NCBI GenBank assembly: GCA_050943335.1
Contig: JBMNOZ010000004.1
Coordinates: forward strand, 1 to 64,000
Direction: 5' to 3'
Source of the DNA: JBMNOZ01 sp050943335
GTDB lineage: Bacteria > Bacillota > Desulfitobacteriia > Desulfitobacteriales > Syntrophobotulaceae
DNA: 64,000 bases
In this document: one piece after another, positions 1 to 8,576 of the stretch
Layout: every line of letters begins with the position of its first letter
How positions within the stretch are numbered: the first letter of the stretch is position 1
Translations under genes and position numbers: made by a program
Notes under the pieces: model-generated
Told to the model about the DNA's origin: nothing
What the model saw: the letters and a program-made list of their open reading frames with translations, nothing else
The model's database searches: none

Positions 1-115
1 AAAACTTACGGTAGAATTAGAGTAGACCATCGGTTAAAACTCCTTTCTGGTTTGCTCATCACTTACCATTTTTGGAGTTGCCGATGGTTTTTCCTTTTTA
101 CTTTTGCGAACTTAA
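1..115 (-). other. Non-fliF sequence at left edge; possible minus-strand gene junction
   Basis: None of the three + frames here continues FliF; the fliF frame meets a stop at 113-115. Read on the minus strand the stretch looks like an operon junction: an open frame 111-34 ends in TAA, an AGGAG at 44-40 follows, and an ATG at 30-28 opens a frame (MVYSNSTVSF) that runs off the left edge. This is either the end of another gene pair brought next to a truncated fliF, or a chimeric contig end. Too short to assign a product. Confidence 0.3.
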
Positions 116-1306
116 TTGTACACTATCCTGGAAAAAACTATCAGTACTTTAGAAGGGGTGGAGTATGCCCGGGTGCATATTGTTATGCCTACCCAGGCTT
201 TGTTTGCGGAAGAACAAAAAGAGACTACTGCGGCAGTGACTATAAAGAGGCAGTACAATTCCGAGATGAGTGAAGTCCAGATTCGGGCCATTGCCAATCT
301 TTTAGCTTATTCCATCGAGGGTTTAAAGCCAGATAAAGTGACAATTGTCGATACTAATGGCAATGTGCTCTCTGATGTATTAGGCGGGGATGCTGTTCCT
401 GGCTTAACAGCGGGACAGCTTCAGATACAGCAAAAAATAGAAGAAAATGTTCAAAAATCTGCCCAGACTATGTTGGACAAAGTTTTTGGTCCTGGAAAGA
501 CAATTGTAAGAGCCAGCGTTTCCTTGGATTTTGACCAGAGGAAAATTACTAGTCAAAGAAACGATGAAGGGGCTCTTACCAGCCGCCAGGAAGTTTCAGA
601 AAGAAATGTAGATTCCTTAGAGGGTGGTGGGGTACCGGGTGATCCCAATATTCCAGGCTATGAGTTTCCCGACCTAGAGGGCGGAGCCTTCTTTTCTGAG
701 AGAGAGTCTGTAAGCGAGACTTATCAACCCAGTGTCACCCAAGAAGAGGTCATAGTCAGTCCAGGCCAGATCAGAAGATTAACGGTTTCTGTGCTGGCAG
801 ATTCCGACAGTATTACCGAAGATCAACTTATTGAGATCAGCGGAATTATTTCATCGGCCACAGGTATTGATGAGAATCGAGGGGACGAAGTCCAAGTGGC
901 CAGGCTTCCTTTTAATAAAACCACCCAAATGGAGGAACAAGCCGCTTTGGAAGAAGCTGCTCGTAAAGAACGACTGTGGTTCTACATTCAAACCGGTTTA
1001 GGGGTATTATTAGCCCTGATCGCTTTAATCGCTATTTTAAGAATCCGCTCTCGAAGAAAGAAACAGGATTTAAAAGAACTGGAAATTCCAGAAGGTCAAC
1101 AACTGGTGACTTTGGAGGAAGCGGAACAAATTTTAGCTTCGCAAATGGAAGCAGAAAGATTGGCAGAGTTAAAACTAGCCCGTAAAAAAGTGAAAACTCC
1201 CGAAGAAATAGAAAAAGAGAAGATCCGGGAGGATGTAGAGAAATATGCTAGACAAAACCCTGATGAAGTGGCACGACTGGTGAAAACTTGGCTGGCAGAG
1301 GAGTAG
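116..1306 (+). CDS. fliF: Flagellar MS-ring protein FliF, 5'-truncated
   Basis: FliF forms the inner-membrane MS ring on which the rotor and export gate assemble. The visible 396 codons begin inside the periplasmic ring-building domain (TISTLEGVEYARVHIVMP is typical of FliF about 130 residues into the full protein). They continue through the variable periplasmic loop, a second membrane helix at about residues 284-306 (WFYIQTGLGVLLALIAL) and a charged cytoplasmic tail ending DEVARLVKTWLAEE, the FliG-binding segment. The N-terminal membrane helix and the first ring domain are missing. The TTG at 116 is only the first possible codon after an in-frame stop and has no ribosome binding site, so it is not a real start. 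The 3' end lies just upstream of fliG and carries its Shine-Dalgarno sequence. Confidence 0.9.
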   Translation: MYTILEKTISTLEGVEYARVHIVMPTQALFAEEQKETTAAVTIKRQYNSEMSEVQIRAIANLLAYSIEGLKPDKVTIVDTNGNVLSDVLGGDAVPGLTAGQLQIQQKIEENVQKSAQTMLDKVFGPGKTIVRASVSLDFDQRKITSQRNDEGALTSRQEVSERNVDSLEGGGVPGDPNIPGYEFPDLEGGAFFSERESVSETYQPSVTQEEVIVSPGQIRRLTVSVLADSDSITEDQLIEISGIISSATGIDENRGDEVQVARLPFNKTTQMEEQAALEEAARKERLWFYIQTGLGVLLALIALIAILRIRSRRKKQDLKELEIPEGQQLVTLEEAEQILASQMEAERLAELKLARKKVKTPEEIEKEKIREDVEKYARQNPDEVARLVKTWLAEE

Positions 1307-1311
1307 GATAC

Positions 1312-2316
1312 ATGAATGAAGTATTGACGGGCTTGCAAAAAGCGGCCGTACTGCTTATTTCTCTCGGCCCGGAACGATCAGCCCAAATTATTAAACATTT
1401 ATCAGAAGTAGAGATTGAACAACTTACTTTGGAAATGGCAAATATGCGCCGCGTTTCTGAAAGTCAGCGGGATTCCGTTATCGACGAGTTTCATAAAATG
1501 TGTTTGGCCAGTAGTTATATAGCCCAAGGGGGAATCGAATATGCTCGGGAAGTGTTGGAAAAGGCTTTAGGGGAACAGCGAGCTTTCGATATCCTGAATC
1601 GTCTCTCTTCTTCCCTGAAAATGAGACCTTTCGATATTGTGCGTCGGACCGATCCCAAACAATTGTTTTCTTTTATCCAGGGGGAACATCCCCAGACCAT
1701 AGCCCTTATTATGACTCATTTGCCACCGGATAAGGCAGCTACAATTTTGTCAAGCCTACCTCCCGAACTCCAATCCGATGTTACCAAGAGGATTGCGACT
1801 ATGGGACGAACAAGTCCTGAAATTCTTAAAGAAATAGAAAAAGTTTTAGAAACAAAATTATCTGCTCTAGCCTCCGCGGATTACACCTCTACAGGAGGAA
1901 TTCAATCTGCGGTGGATATGTTAAATAGAGCGGATCCCGGGACCCTGAAATTAGTGATGGATGTACTGGAAATGGAAGACCCTGATTTAGCAGAGGAAAT
2001 TAAGAAGCAAATGTTTGTCTTTGAAGATATTGTCTTACTCGATGACCGGGGAATTCAGCTTGTCTTACGGGAAGTTGAGACTAAGGATCTCGCTTTAGCT
2101 TTAAAAGGAACTGCGGATGAAGTAGCGGAAAGAATTTTTAACAATATGTCTACCCGGGCCTCTACCATGCTTAAAGAGGATATGGAGTTTATGGGCCCGG
2201 TACGCCTAAGAGAAGTCGAAGAAGCCCAGCAGAAGATAGTGAAAGTGATCCGGAAATTAGAGGAAGCCGGGGCGATTATTATATCTAGAGGTGGAGCTGA
2301 TGAGATTATCTACTAA
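1312..2316 (+). CDS. fliG: Flagellar motor switch protein FliG
   Basis: FliG couples the MS ring to FliM and carries the torque-generating charged face that meets the MotA stator. The 334-residue protein has normal family length: N-terminal FliF-binding domain (GLQKAAVLLISLGPERSAQIIKHL), a middle domain with the EHPQTIALIMTHL motif that binds FliM, and a C-terminal domain with the LDDRGIQLVLREVETKDLALALKG torque region. ATG 1312 is chosen over an upstream in-frame GTG at 1288 because GAGGAG lies 8-13 bases before it. It starts 5 bases after fliF and overlaps fliH by 17 bases. Confidence 0.97.
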   Translation: MNEVLTGLQKAAVLLISLGPERSAQIIKHLSEVEIEQLTLEMANMRRVSESQRDSVIDEFHKMCLASSYIAQGGIEYAREVLEKALGEQRAFDILNRLSSSLKMRPFDIVRRTDPKQLFSFIQGEHPQTIALIMTHLPPDKAATILSSLPPELQSDVTKRIATMGRTSPEILKEIEKVLETKLSALASADYTSTGGIQSAVDMLNRADPGTLKLVMDVLEMEDPDLAEEIKKQMFVFEDIVLLDDRGIQLVLREVETKDLALALKGTADEVAERIFNNMSTRASTMLKEDMEFMGPVRLREVEEAQQKIVKVIRKLEEAGAIIISRGGADEIIY

Positions 2317-3100
2317 ATCTTCAATTCTTAAAAACACAGTGGTGGAGCTTGTCTCGCCGCGGCGTTTGGAAGTTCCCGATTTAAGCTCGGAATTACCCAT
2401 CTTCAGCGAAAAGGAAGGTACTGTTAAGAATTTCGACCAGGAATTCTTACAGGAACAAGATAGAAAACTTAAGGAAGCTGAAATTAAGGCTGCCCAGATT
2501 ATTGAAAACGCGGAATTAAAAGCGCAGGAAATAATTCAAAACGCTCAAAAAGAGAGCCAAGCGAAGCGCGAACAATATTTAGAAATGCTTAGAGAAGAGA
2601 TTTTAGCCTCTTCTCAGGCGGAAGGATATGCCAAAGGGCTGGAAAAAGCCAACCAGGAAGCGGACAAGATTCGGAAACAGGCCAAGGCCTACCTGCAATT
2701 AGCAGAAACCGCTTTAACTGATAAATTTCATAAAGTGGACAAGGAATTAGTGGAACTGGCTCTTAAAATCAGTGAAAAAGTTCTCCGGGTTTCTTTAGAT
2801 ATTGAACCTGCAAAATTATTAAGTATTATTAGAGAAATTTGTTTAATCCCCCAGGAAAAAGAAGAGCTTAAAATTTATTTGTCCAGCCAGGACTGGGAAT
2901 GGTTTAAGGATTTGCCAGAGAAGGATAAACCCCCCTACCCGGTAGTTGTTGATGAGAGTCTTAAAACCGGAGCTGTTTATATAACAAGCACGGAGGGAGT
3001 TTTAGAAGCCGGAATTGATTCCCAATTAGAGAAAATAGGTGATTACCTACGGGAGGAGCTAAAAAGTGTTGGACTGGACGGCTTTAGCGAACAAAATTGA
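2300..3100 (+). CDS. fliH: Flagellar export apparatus stator FliH
   Basis: FliH binds the export ATPase FliI, holds it at the base of the export gate and restrains its activity. The 266-residue protein has a long charged coiled coil (about residues 45-135; AEIKAAQIIENAELKAQEI) and a C-terminal FliH/SctL domain (VELALKISEKVLRVSLDIEP) typical of this poorly conserved family. ATG 2300 is preferred over GTG 2291 for its spacing from the purine-rich AGGTGGA. It overlaps fliG upstream and fliI downstream (35 bases), which points to translational coupling in the export-ATPase module. Confidence 0.88.
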   Translation: MRLSTKSSILKNTVVELVSPRRLEVPDLSSELPIFSEKEGTVKNFDQEFLQEQDRKLKEAEIKAAQIIENAELKAQEIIQNAQKESQAKREQYLEMLREEILASSQAEGYAKGLEKANQEADKIRKQAKAYLQLAETALTDKFHKVDKELVELALKISEKVLRVSLDIEPAKLLSIIREICLIPQEKEELKIYLSSQDWEWFKDLPEKDKPPYPVVVDESLKTGAVYITSTEGVLEAGIDSQLEKIGDYLREELKSVGLDGFSEQN

Positions 3101-4373
3101 TGTGTTTCAGCCTATTTCCCCGCAAGGGCTAGTTTCTAGGGTTACCGGATTATTGGTGGAAGCGGTTGGTCCGCGAGTGAGTGTCGGTCAATACTGCCAT
3201 ATCTCCACTCGCTTCCGGGAAATTCCTGCTGAAGTAGTGGGTTTTAAGGATTCCAAAACCCTGCTCATGCCTCTGGCGGATTTAGAGGGAGTGGGACCCG
3301 GGGATCGGGTCATTCCCCAAAAGGAAAAACTCACCGTCCGGGTCGGACCAGCTCTTCTAGGAAGGGTCTTAGACGGACTGGGCCGTCCTTTGGATAGTGA
3401 AGAGCTGGAAGCGGATCAAGCCTACCCTTTGCACAATACTCCTCCGAGTGCTCTTTTCAGACCGCGGATCACGGAGGCTTTAAATGTGGGGGTCCGGGCT
3501 ATAGACGGTTTATTAACCCTCGGTCGAGGTCAAAGAATGGGCATCTTTGCCGGTTCAGGGGTGGGTAAGAGTACACTCTTAGGCATGATGGCCAGAAACA
3601 CCGAGGCAGATATCAATGTTATTGCTCTGGTCGGTGAAAGAGGACGAGAGCTGAGGGAGTTCATGGAAAAGGATCTAGGAGAAGAGGGCTTGGCTCGTTC
3701 AGTAATCGTTGTTGCTACTTCGGATCAACCAGCTTTGGTAAGGCTTAAAGCAGCTTTTACGGCCACGGCAATTGCAGAGTATTTTCGGGATCAGGGAAAA
3801 AATGTGCTCTTTATTATGGATTCCGTGACGAGATTCGCCATGGCTCAGCGAGAAATCGGTCTCTCTATCGGAGAACCGCCGGCCACCAGGGGTTATCCTC
3901 CCTCAGTCTTTGCTCTCTTACCCAAACTTTTGGAGAGAGCTGGCATGTCTGAGACAGGTAGTATTACAGGGATATATTCTGTGTTAGTGGACGGAGACGA
4001 CCATAACGAGCCTATTGCAGATACAGTACGAGGCATTTTAGACGGGCATATTGTTTTGTCCAGACAATTAGCTGCTAAAAACCACTACCCGGCAATTGAT
4101 GTTTTACAGTCAATAAGCAGGGTGATGAACGATGTTGCAGATCCCAAAGTTAAAGAACTAGCTAATCAGATGCGGGATTTGTTAGCAGTTTATTATGAAG
4201 CGAAGGATTTAATCGATATCGGAGCTTATGTTTCCGGCAGTAGTCCGGAGATAGATAAAGCGCTTCGACATATAGATAGAATTCAGTCTTTTCTTTGCCA
4301 AGGCATTACAGAAAGATATGATTTTGCTGATTTAAAAGATCTTATGGCTGCAGTACTTGCGGAGGAAGAGTAA
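3066..4373 (+). CDS. fliI: Flagellum-specific ATPase FliI
   Basis: FliI is the hexameric ATPase that delivers export substrates to the flagellar type III gate; it is homologous to the beta subunit of F-type ATPases. Seen in the sequence: Walker A GSGVGKST near residue 165, Walker B-like NVLFIMDS near 250, and the family motif PPATRGYPPSVFALLP. The 435 residues are the usual length. The start is GTG 3066, 8 bases after GGAGG; a TTG at 3069 is an alternative. The gene begins within fliH and its stop overlaps the fliJ start (TAATG), a compact fliH-fliI-fliJ module. Confidence 0.96.
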   Translation: MLDWTALANKIDVFQPISPQGLVSRVTGLLVEAVGPRVSVGQYCHISTRFREIPAEVVGFKDSKTLLMPLADLEGVGPGDRVIPQKEKLTVRVGPALLGRVLDGLGRPLDSEELEADQAYPLHNTPPSALFRPRITEALNVGVRAIDGLLTLGRGQRMGIFAGSGVGKSTLLGMMARNTEADINVIALVGERGRELREFMEKDLGEEGLARSVIVVATSDQPALVRLKAAFTATAIAEYFRDQGKNVLFIMDSVTRFAMAQREIGLSIGEPPATRGYPPSVFALLPKLLERAGMSETGSITGIYSVLVDGDDHNEPIADTVRGILDGHIVLSRQLAAKNHYPAIDVLQSISRVMNDVADPKVKELANQMRDLLAVYYEAKDLIDIGAYVSGSSPEIDKALRHIDRIQSFLCQGITERYDFADLKDLMAAVLAEEE

Positions 4374-4813
4374 TGGGTTTTAAGTTTCGCTTAGAAAATG
4401 TTTTAAAACTGTCCGAACAGGAGCTGAAAATTGAGCAGGTTATCTTCTCCAAAGAATTGAGAACTTTGCAGGTGTTGGAAGAACAAAAAAATGTTTTAGT
4501 TTATAGCTGGCACCGAGCTTTAGAAGGTCAGAAAAAAGCAGGGTTAAGCGCGCCTGTAATTTTACAAAACTGGCAAAGGTATGCACGGGAACAAAAAGAG
4601 AATTTGCAAAAAAAAGAGGTAGAGATCCAGGAACAGGAGAAAATTGTTGCCGAGTGCAAGGAAAAACTTTTAGACTGTAAAATCAAAGTTGAGAAGTATA
4701 GAAAACTAAGGGCTAAAAAGTTTCAAGTTTACCGGGAAGAGGAATTGCGTAAAGACCAAGCAGTCTTGGATGAAATAGCTCAGAATATAAGAAAAATTCG
4801 AATAAAAGCGTAA
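4373..4813 (+). CDS. fliJ: Flagellar export chaperone FliJ
   Basis: FliJ is the small coiled-coil stalk protein that inserts into the FliI hexamer and links it to FlhA. The 146-residue product is highly charged and nearly all predicted helix, beginning GFKFRLENVLKLSEQELK, which is typical of Gram-positive FliJ. Identification rests on this pattern and on position right after fliI (overlap of one base), because the family is weakly conserved. The spacing to the next gene is 15 bases. Confidence 0.85.
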   Translation: MGFKFRLENVLKLSEQELKIEQVIFSKELRTLQVLEEQKNVLVYSWHRALEGQKKAGLSAPVILQNWQRYAREQKENLQKKEVEIQEQEKIVAECKEKLLDCKIKVEKYRKLRAKKFQVYREEELRKDQAVLDEIAQNIRKIRIKA

Positions 4814-4828
4814 GCGGGAGGAGATCAA

Positions 4829-5038
4829 ATGATCTATGTCACCAAATTGAATAATAAGCAGTTCGCCATTAACCCGGACTTGATTGAAACTTTGGAAGCT
4901 GCGCCGGATACTGTCATTACCTTGACCAATAATAATAAATATATTGTTAAAGATTCTATAGAAGAGATAAGGGATCGAATCATGGAATTTCGTCGTTGCT
5001 GCCATCCGGAGTACAAGGGAGGAAAGCTTGGAACATGA
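4829..5038 (+). CDS. flbD: FlbD/SwrD-family flagellar protein
   Basis: A 69-residue protein opening MIYVTKLNNKQFAINPDLIETLE, with the core TPDTVITL-like strand (APDTVITLTNNNKYIVKDS) that marks the FlbD/SwrD family. In Bacillus subtilis SwrD is needed for full motor torque; in Clostridia the gene usually sits beside motAB/fliL. Here it lies between fliJ and fliL, 15 bases after fliJ with a GGGAGGAG ribosome binding site. motA and motB are not in this window. Function is assigned by family only. Confidence 0.85.
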   Translation: MIYVTKLNNKQFAINPDLIETLEAAPDTVITLTNNNKYIVKDSIEEIRDRIMEFRRCCHPEYKGGKLGT

Positions 5039-5472
5039 AAAAAATTTTGAGGAAGTTTTTAATATTTTTTCTGGTATTTTTGATTGGGATCGGTGCCGGA
5101 GTGGGAGGAACAGAGCTGAAAGAAAAGTTTTTTCCCGCTCAGAAAAGCAAAGCCGAGGTTATTACAAAAGAAGAAAAAACAGGTCCTTTGGTAGATTTAA
5201 ATGAGTTTATCGTAAATCTTGAAGGAGGGGGTATGATCCGAACAGAGATCACCGTGGAAGGGGTAAATGGTAAAGCTCAAGATAGAATTACAGAGCGTGA
5301 AGTCTTTTTACGGGATAAAGTGATCTCTATTTTGGGAGCCAAAGGAATTGATGATATTCGCTCTCCTAAGGGTCAAAAAGAACTGAAAGGAGAGCTTATC
5401 GAAGGCTTAAATGAAGTGTGTTCTGGTCAGATTAAGGATGTTTTGTTTAAGAGTTTTGTGTATGTGGAGTAA
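5035..5472 (+). CDS. fliL: Flagellar basal body-associated protein FliL
   Basis: FliL is a single-pass membrane protein that rings and supports the MotAB stator. The 145 residues show a short basic start (MKKILRKF), one membrane helix at about residues 7-26 and an extracytoplasmic FliL domain (GPLVDLNEFIVNLEGGGMIRTEITVE). ATG 5035 is chosen because GGGAGG lies 12 bases upstream; an upstream in-frame ATG at 4996 lies inside flbD and would put extra polar residues before the signal anchor. It overlaps the flbD stop by 4 bases. Confidence 0.93.
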   Translation: MKKILRKFLIFFLVFLIGIGAGVGGTELKEKFFPAQKSKAEVITKEEKTGPLVDLNEFIVNLEGGGMIRTEITVEGVNGKAQDRITEREVFLRDKVISILGAKGIDDIRSPKGQKELKGELIEGLNEVCSGQIKDVLFKSFVYVE

Positions 5473-5501
5473 AGAAGTAAACTTTTTGAAGGAGGGATTG
5501 G

Positions 5502-6494
5502 ATGAGCGGTGATGTTCTATCACAAGCGGAAATTGATGCTCTGCTAAATGCTATTTCCGAAGGATCCGTTGATCAGGGAATAATATCCGATCCTCAGAAA
5601 GTCAAGATTTATGATTTCAAGCGACCTAATAAATTTTCCAAAGGGCAAATAGATTCCTTATATAATATTCATGAAAACTTTTGTCGGGCTTTTGCCACGT
5701 TTTTGGCGGGGAGTATGCATACTCCGGTAGAGGCTGCTGTTATTTCAACGGAACAAATAACTTACGATGAATTCGCCCGCTCCTTGCCCTATCCGACAAT
5801 TCTGGGAGTCTTTCAGCTGTCCCCTTTAGAAGGGAATGCCTTATTGGAGTTAAGTCCAACCTTAGCTTTTATAATGGTGGATAGGTTGCTTGGGGGTCAC
5901 GGCGGTGGTGGGGCATATAAAAATCGGGATTTAACAGAAATAGAAAAAAGGATAGTTGCCAGCCGGTTGGATAAAATCGTGCAGCTAATTGGCGAGTCTT
6001 GGCTGGAGATATTTGAAGTTAAATCCGTGTTTATTGACATGGAAACTAATCCCCAATTTGCTCAAATTGTGGCCCCCAATGAAATGGTTGCCGTCATAAC
6101 GATAGAGGTGAAAATTGAGGAACAATCCGGTTTAATTAATGTCTGTCTGCCTTACATCATTATGAAACCGATTTTAGAAAAGCTAAACAGTTTACTTCTT
6201 TTTTCCACTGCTGGTAAGGGGACTACGGAAGGGGAAAAAGATTTGATCAGGAGTAGAATCGAAGAAGCTAGGGTAGCGATGAAAGTTTCTATCGGCGAAG
6301 CCCAAATTACAGTCCAGGATCTTCTCACCCTTGAGCAGGGCGATGTGATCCCCTTAAACCAAAAAATAAAAGAACCCTTGCCCATTTATGTCGGGGAGTA
6401 TTTGAAGTTTAAAGGATTGCCGGGCTTAGCTGGCAATAAATTAGCGGTTAAAATGACCGAAGTGTTAACAAAAGGAGGGGATAGAAATGGCTAA
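5502..6494 (+). CDS. fliM: Flagellar motor switch protein FliM
   Basis: FliM is the middle C-ring protein; phosphorylated CheY binds its N-terminal peptide and switches rotation. The 330-residue protein starts with that peptide (MSGDVLSQAEIDALLNAIS), followed by the CheC-like middle domain that binds FliG and a C-terminal SpoA domain (IGEAQITVQDLLTLEQGDVIPL). A strong GAAGGAGGG lies before ATG 5502. It overlaps fliY by 8 bases, the standard Firmicutes arrangement. Confidence 0.97.
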   Translation: MSGDVLSQAEIDALLNAISEGSVDQGIISDPQKVKIYDFKRPNKFSKGQIDSLYNIHENFCRAFATFLAGSMHTPVEAAVISTEQITYDEFARSLPYPTILGVFQLSPLEGNALLELSPTLAFIMVDRLLGGHGGGGAYKNRDLTEIEKRIVASRLDKIVQLIGESWLEIFEVKSVFIDMETNPQFAQIVAPNEMVAVITIEVKIEEQSGLINVCLPYIIMKPILEKLNSLLLFSTAGKGTTEGEKDLIRSRIEEARVAMKVSIGEAQITVQDLLTLEQGDVIPLNQKIKEPLPIYVGEYLKFKGLPGLAGNKLAVKMTEVLTKGGDRNG

Positions 6495-7722
6495 TGGAAT
6501 GTTGTCTCAAGAAGAAATAGAAGCTTTATTATCGGGTCCGTCAGGGGCAGAAGAAAATGAAGTCGAAAACACTTCTTCGTCTGCTACTGAGATCGAGCTT
6601 ACGGAGATAGAGATTGACGCTTTAGGAGAAATAGCAAACATTTCCATGGGTACCGCTGCGACAACCTTATCACAGTTAGTAGGCCGTAAGGTGGAGATAA
6701 CTACTCCGGTTGTAGATCTAACCACAATTGAGAGAGTATTTGCCGACTATCCGGTACCCCATGTTTTAATCGATGTACGTTACAAAAGCGGGGTTCAGGG
6801 TTCTAATATGCTGGTTTTATCCCGCCAGGACGGCGCAATTATTGTCGACTTGATGCTTGGCGGTCCGGGGGAAGGAACGAATCATCTTTCAGAGATGCAA
6901 ATAAGCGGTATAGCGGAAGCTATGAATCAGATGATGGGTTCGGCGGCGACCTCAATGTCAACTTTGTTTGATAAAGTTGTAGACATAACCCCTCCCCAGG
7001 TTGTTATCACTGATGATGAAAATCAAGAAAAAGAGAGCCTGGAAATTTTAAACACCACTGACCCTTTAGTACGAATATCTTTTAAAATGATTGTGGAAGG
7101 TATTATTGACAGTATCTTAGTGCAGGTGTTGCCCTTGGAGGTAGCAAAAGAGATGGCAGCTCAGCTCTTATCCCCAATACAAGGGGCCGCCCAACAAACT
7201 CCTAAGGGAGGTCAACCGAAAGTTGTGGACCAAGCCCCGCTTCAAGAGCAACCCGAAACCCAGGTTCCGCCTGAAACCCATAATCAACAAATGTCTGCCG
7301 CTTCTTTGGCCTCCGGAAGGGGGACAAGCTGGAAACCGCCTCAGGAACCCTATTATCCTCCGCAATCAGAACCGAGGCCTACTTATCAAAACAATAATAA
7401 TTCCACTCCAGTGGAACCGGTGCAATTCACCCCTTTGATACCCGATAAGACGACGGCTTTACCTAATAATTTGGAGCTTATTTATGATGTCCCGCTCCAA
7501 GTAAATGTCGAACTGGGCAGAGCTAATAAGACTATTCGGGAGATACTTGATTTAGGCCCCGGTTCTGTGGTTGAACTTGATCGTTTGGCAGGGGAGCCGG
7601 TAGACATGTATGTGAACGGCAAACTGATAGCCAAATGCGAGGTAGTAGTAATTAACGAAACCTTTGGAATTCGGATTACAGAGATTATTAGCCCCGATGA
7701 TAGAATCGAAACATTGAATTAG
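6487..7722 (+). CDS. fliY: Motor switch phosphatase FliY (FliN/FliY)
   Basis: FliY replaces FliN in many Firmicutes: it is part of the C ring and also dephosphorylates CheY-P. The 411 residues show an N-terminal CheY-P-binding peptide (MLSQEEIEALLSG), a CheC-like domain with two E-x3-N type active sites (EIANISMGTAATTL near 42 and EAMNQMMGSAAT near 140), a low-complexity Pro/Gln/Asn linker at about 230-315 and a C-terminal SpoA domain (VNVELGRANKTIREILDLGPGSVVELD). cheC is also present nearby, so this genome encodes two CheY-P phosphatases. Confidence 0.95.
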   Translation: MANGMLSQEEIEALLSGPSGAEENEVENTSSSATEIELTEIEIDALGEIANISMGTAATTLSQLVGRKVEITTPVVDLTTIERVFADYPVPHVLIDVRYKSGVQGSNMLVLSRQDGAIIVDLMLGGPGEGTNHLSEMQISGIAEAMNQMMGSAATSMSTLFDKVVDITPPQVVITDDENQEKESLEILNTTDPLVRISFKMIVEGIIDSILVQVLPLEVAKEMAAQLLSPIQGAAQQTPKGGQPKVVDQAPLQEQPETQVPPETHNQQMSAASLASGRGTSWKPPQEPYYPPQSEPRPTYQNNNNSTPVEPVQFTPLIPDKTTALPNNLELIYDVPLQVNVELGRANKTIREILDLGPGSVVELDRLAGEPVDMYVNGKLIAKCEVVVINETFGIRITEIISPDDRIETLN

Positions 7723-7735
7723 GAGGAAAAATCAC

Positions 7736-8098
7736 ATGGCCAATAATGTTATGTTAGTCGATGATGCTGCCTTTATGAGGATGATGCTTAAAGATATTTT
7801 GAGCAATAACGGTTATCAGATTATCGGAGAGGCTGAAAACGGAGTAGTAGCGGTAGAAAAATATATGGAGTTAAAACCCGATATTACAGTAATGGATATC
7901 ACTATGCCTGAGATGGATGGTCTGCAGGCAGTCAAAGAAATAAGAGCTCGCGATCCCCAGGCCAGAATTATAATGTGCAGCGCCATGGGTCAGCAATCCA
8001 TGGTTATTGAAGCTATTCAGTCTGGGGCTAAAGATTTTATAGTTAAACCCTTCAAAGCGGACCGCGTACTCGAAGCAGTAGCAAAGGCCTTGAAATAA
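7736..8098 (+). CDS. cheY: Chemotaxis response regulator CheY
   Basis: A 120-residue single receiver domain with no output domain. The acidic pair is D9/D10 (MLVDDAAFMR), the phospho-acceptor aspartate lies near residue 54 (ITVMDITMPEMDG), the switch Ser is in MCSAMG near 82 and the conserved Lys in VKPF near 104. CheY-P carries the signal from CheA to FliM/FliY. The gene follows fliY by 13 bases with AGGAGG before ATG 7736, the canonical place for Firmicutes CheY. cheA itself is not in the window. Confidence 0.96.
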   Translation: MANNVMLVDDAAFMRMMLKDILSNNGYQIIGEAENGVVAVEKYMELKPDITVMDITMPEMDGLQAVKEIRARDPQARIIMCSAMGQQSMVIEAIQSGAKDFIVKPFKADRVLEAVAKALK

Positions 8099-8111
8099 GG
8101 TGGCGAACAAA

Positions 8112-8576
8112 ATGGATGATCAGCCCTTGACCTGGTCAGCAACGGACGTTAATGCCCCCACTGCTGTGGAAACATTCTCCTGGGTGGGACTGATAGGGAC
8201 AATTGTAATTTTTTTAATTATCCTTCTTTTGGCCCTGTGGCTGATTAAGAAGATTAGTCGTCATTCTAATCGATATATCGATTCTCCATGGATTAGGATT
8301 CTGGACCGTCAAGTTTTGCAGGGTCAACAATGTCTTTATTTAGTGGAAATCGCGGGCAAAATTCAAGTTTTGGCGGCCACTGATCACCATCTAAGTGTGG
8401 TGGCCGAAATTAACTCTCCGGAGGTAGTTGCTGAAATATTTGAAGAAATCGCTACAGCGCCCCAGCCTAAAGGGGAACGTTTCTGGTCAGAACTACGACG
8501 CCGGGTTAGGAGAAACAGGACAAAGAATCCTTTTTCAGCCGAACTTGAGCAATTGCTTAAGGAGGCTAGAAAATGA
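8112..8576 (+). CDS. fliO: Flagellar export gate accessory protein FliO
   Basis: FliO is a small membrane protein that helps assemble the FliP ring of the export gate. The product (154 residues from ATG 8112) has one membrane helix at about 25-48 (VGLIGTIVIFLIILLLALWLI) followed by a cytoplasmic FliO domain (SPWIRILDRQVLQGQQCLYLVEIAGKI, split by family motifs). ATG 8112 fits AAGGTGG eight bases upstream; GTG 8100 is an in-frame alternative. Position between cheY and fliP, with a 4-base overlap into fliP, supports the call. Confidence 0.87.
   Translation: MDDQPLTWSATDVNAPTAVETFSWVGLIGTIVIFLIILLLALWLIKKISRHSNRYIDSPWIRILDRQVLQGQQCLYLVEIAGKIQVLAATDHHLSVVAEINSPEVVAEIFEEIATAPQPKGERFWSELRRRVRRNRTKNPFSAELEQLLKEARK

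Noticed and set aside
7223..7438. Alternative + frame over the FliY linker
   Set aside because: It lies in the low-complexity Pro/Gln linker of fliY, has no ribosome binding site and is a composition effect.
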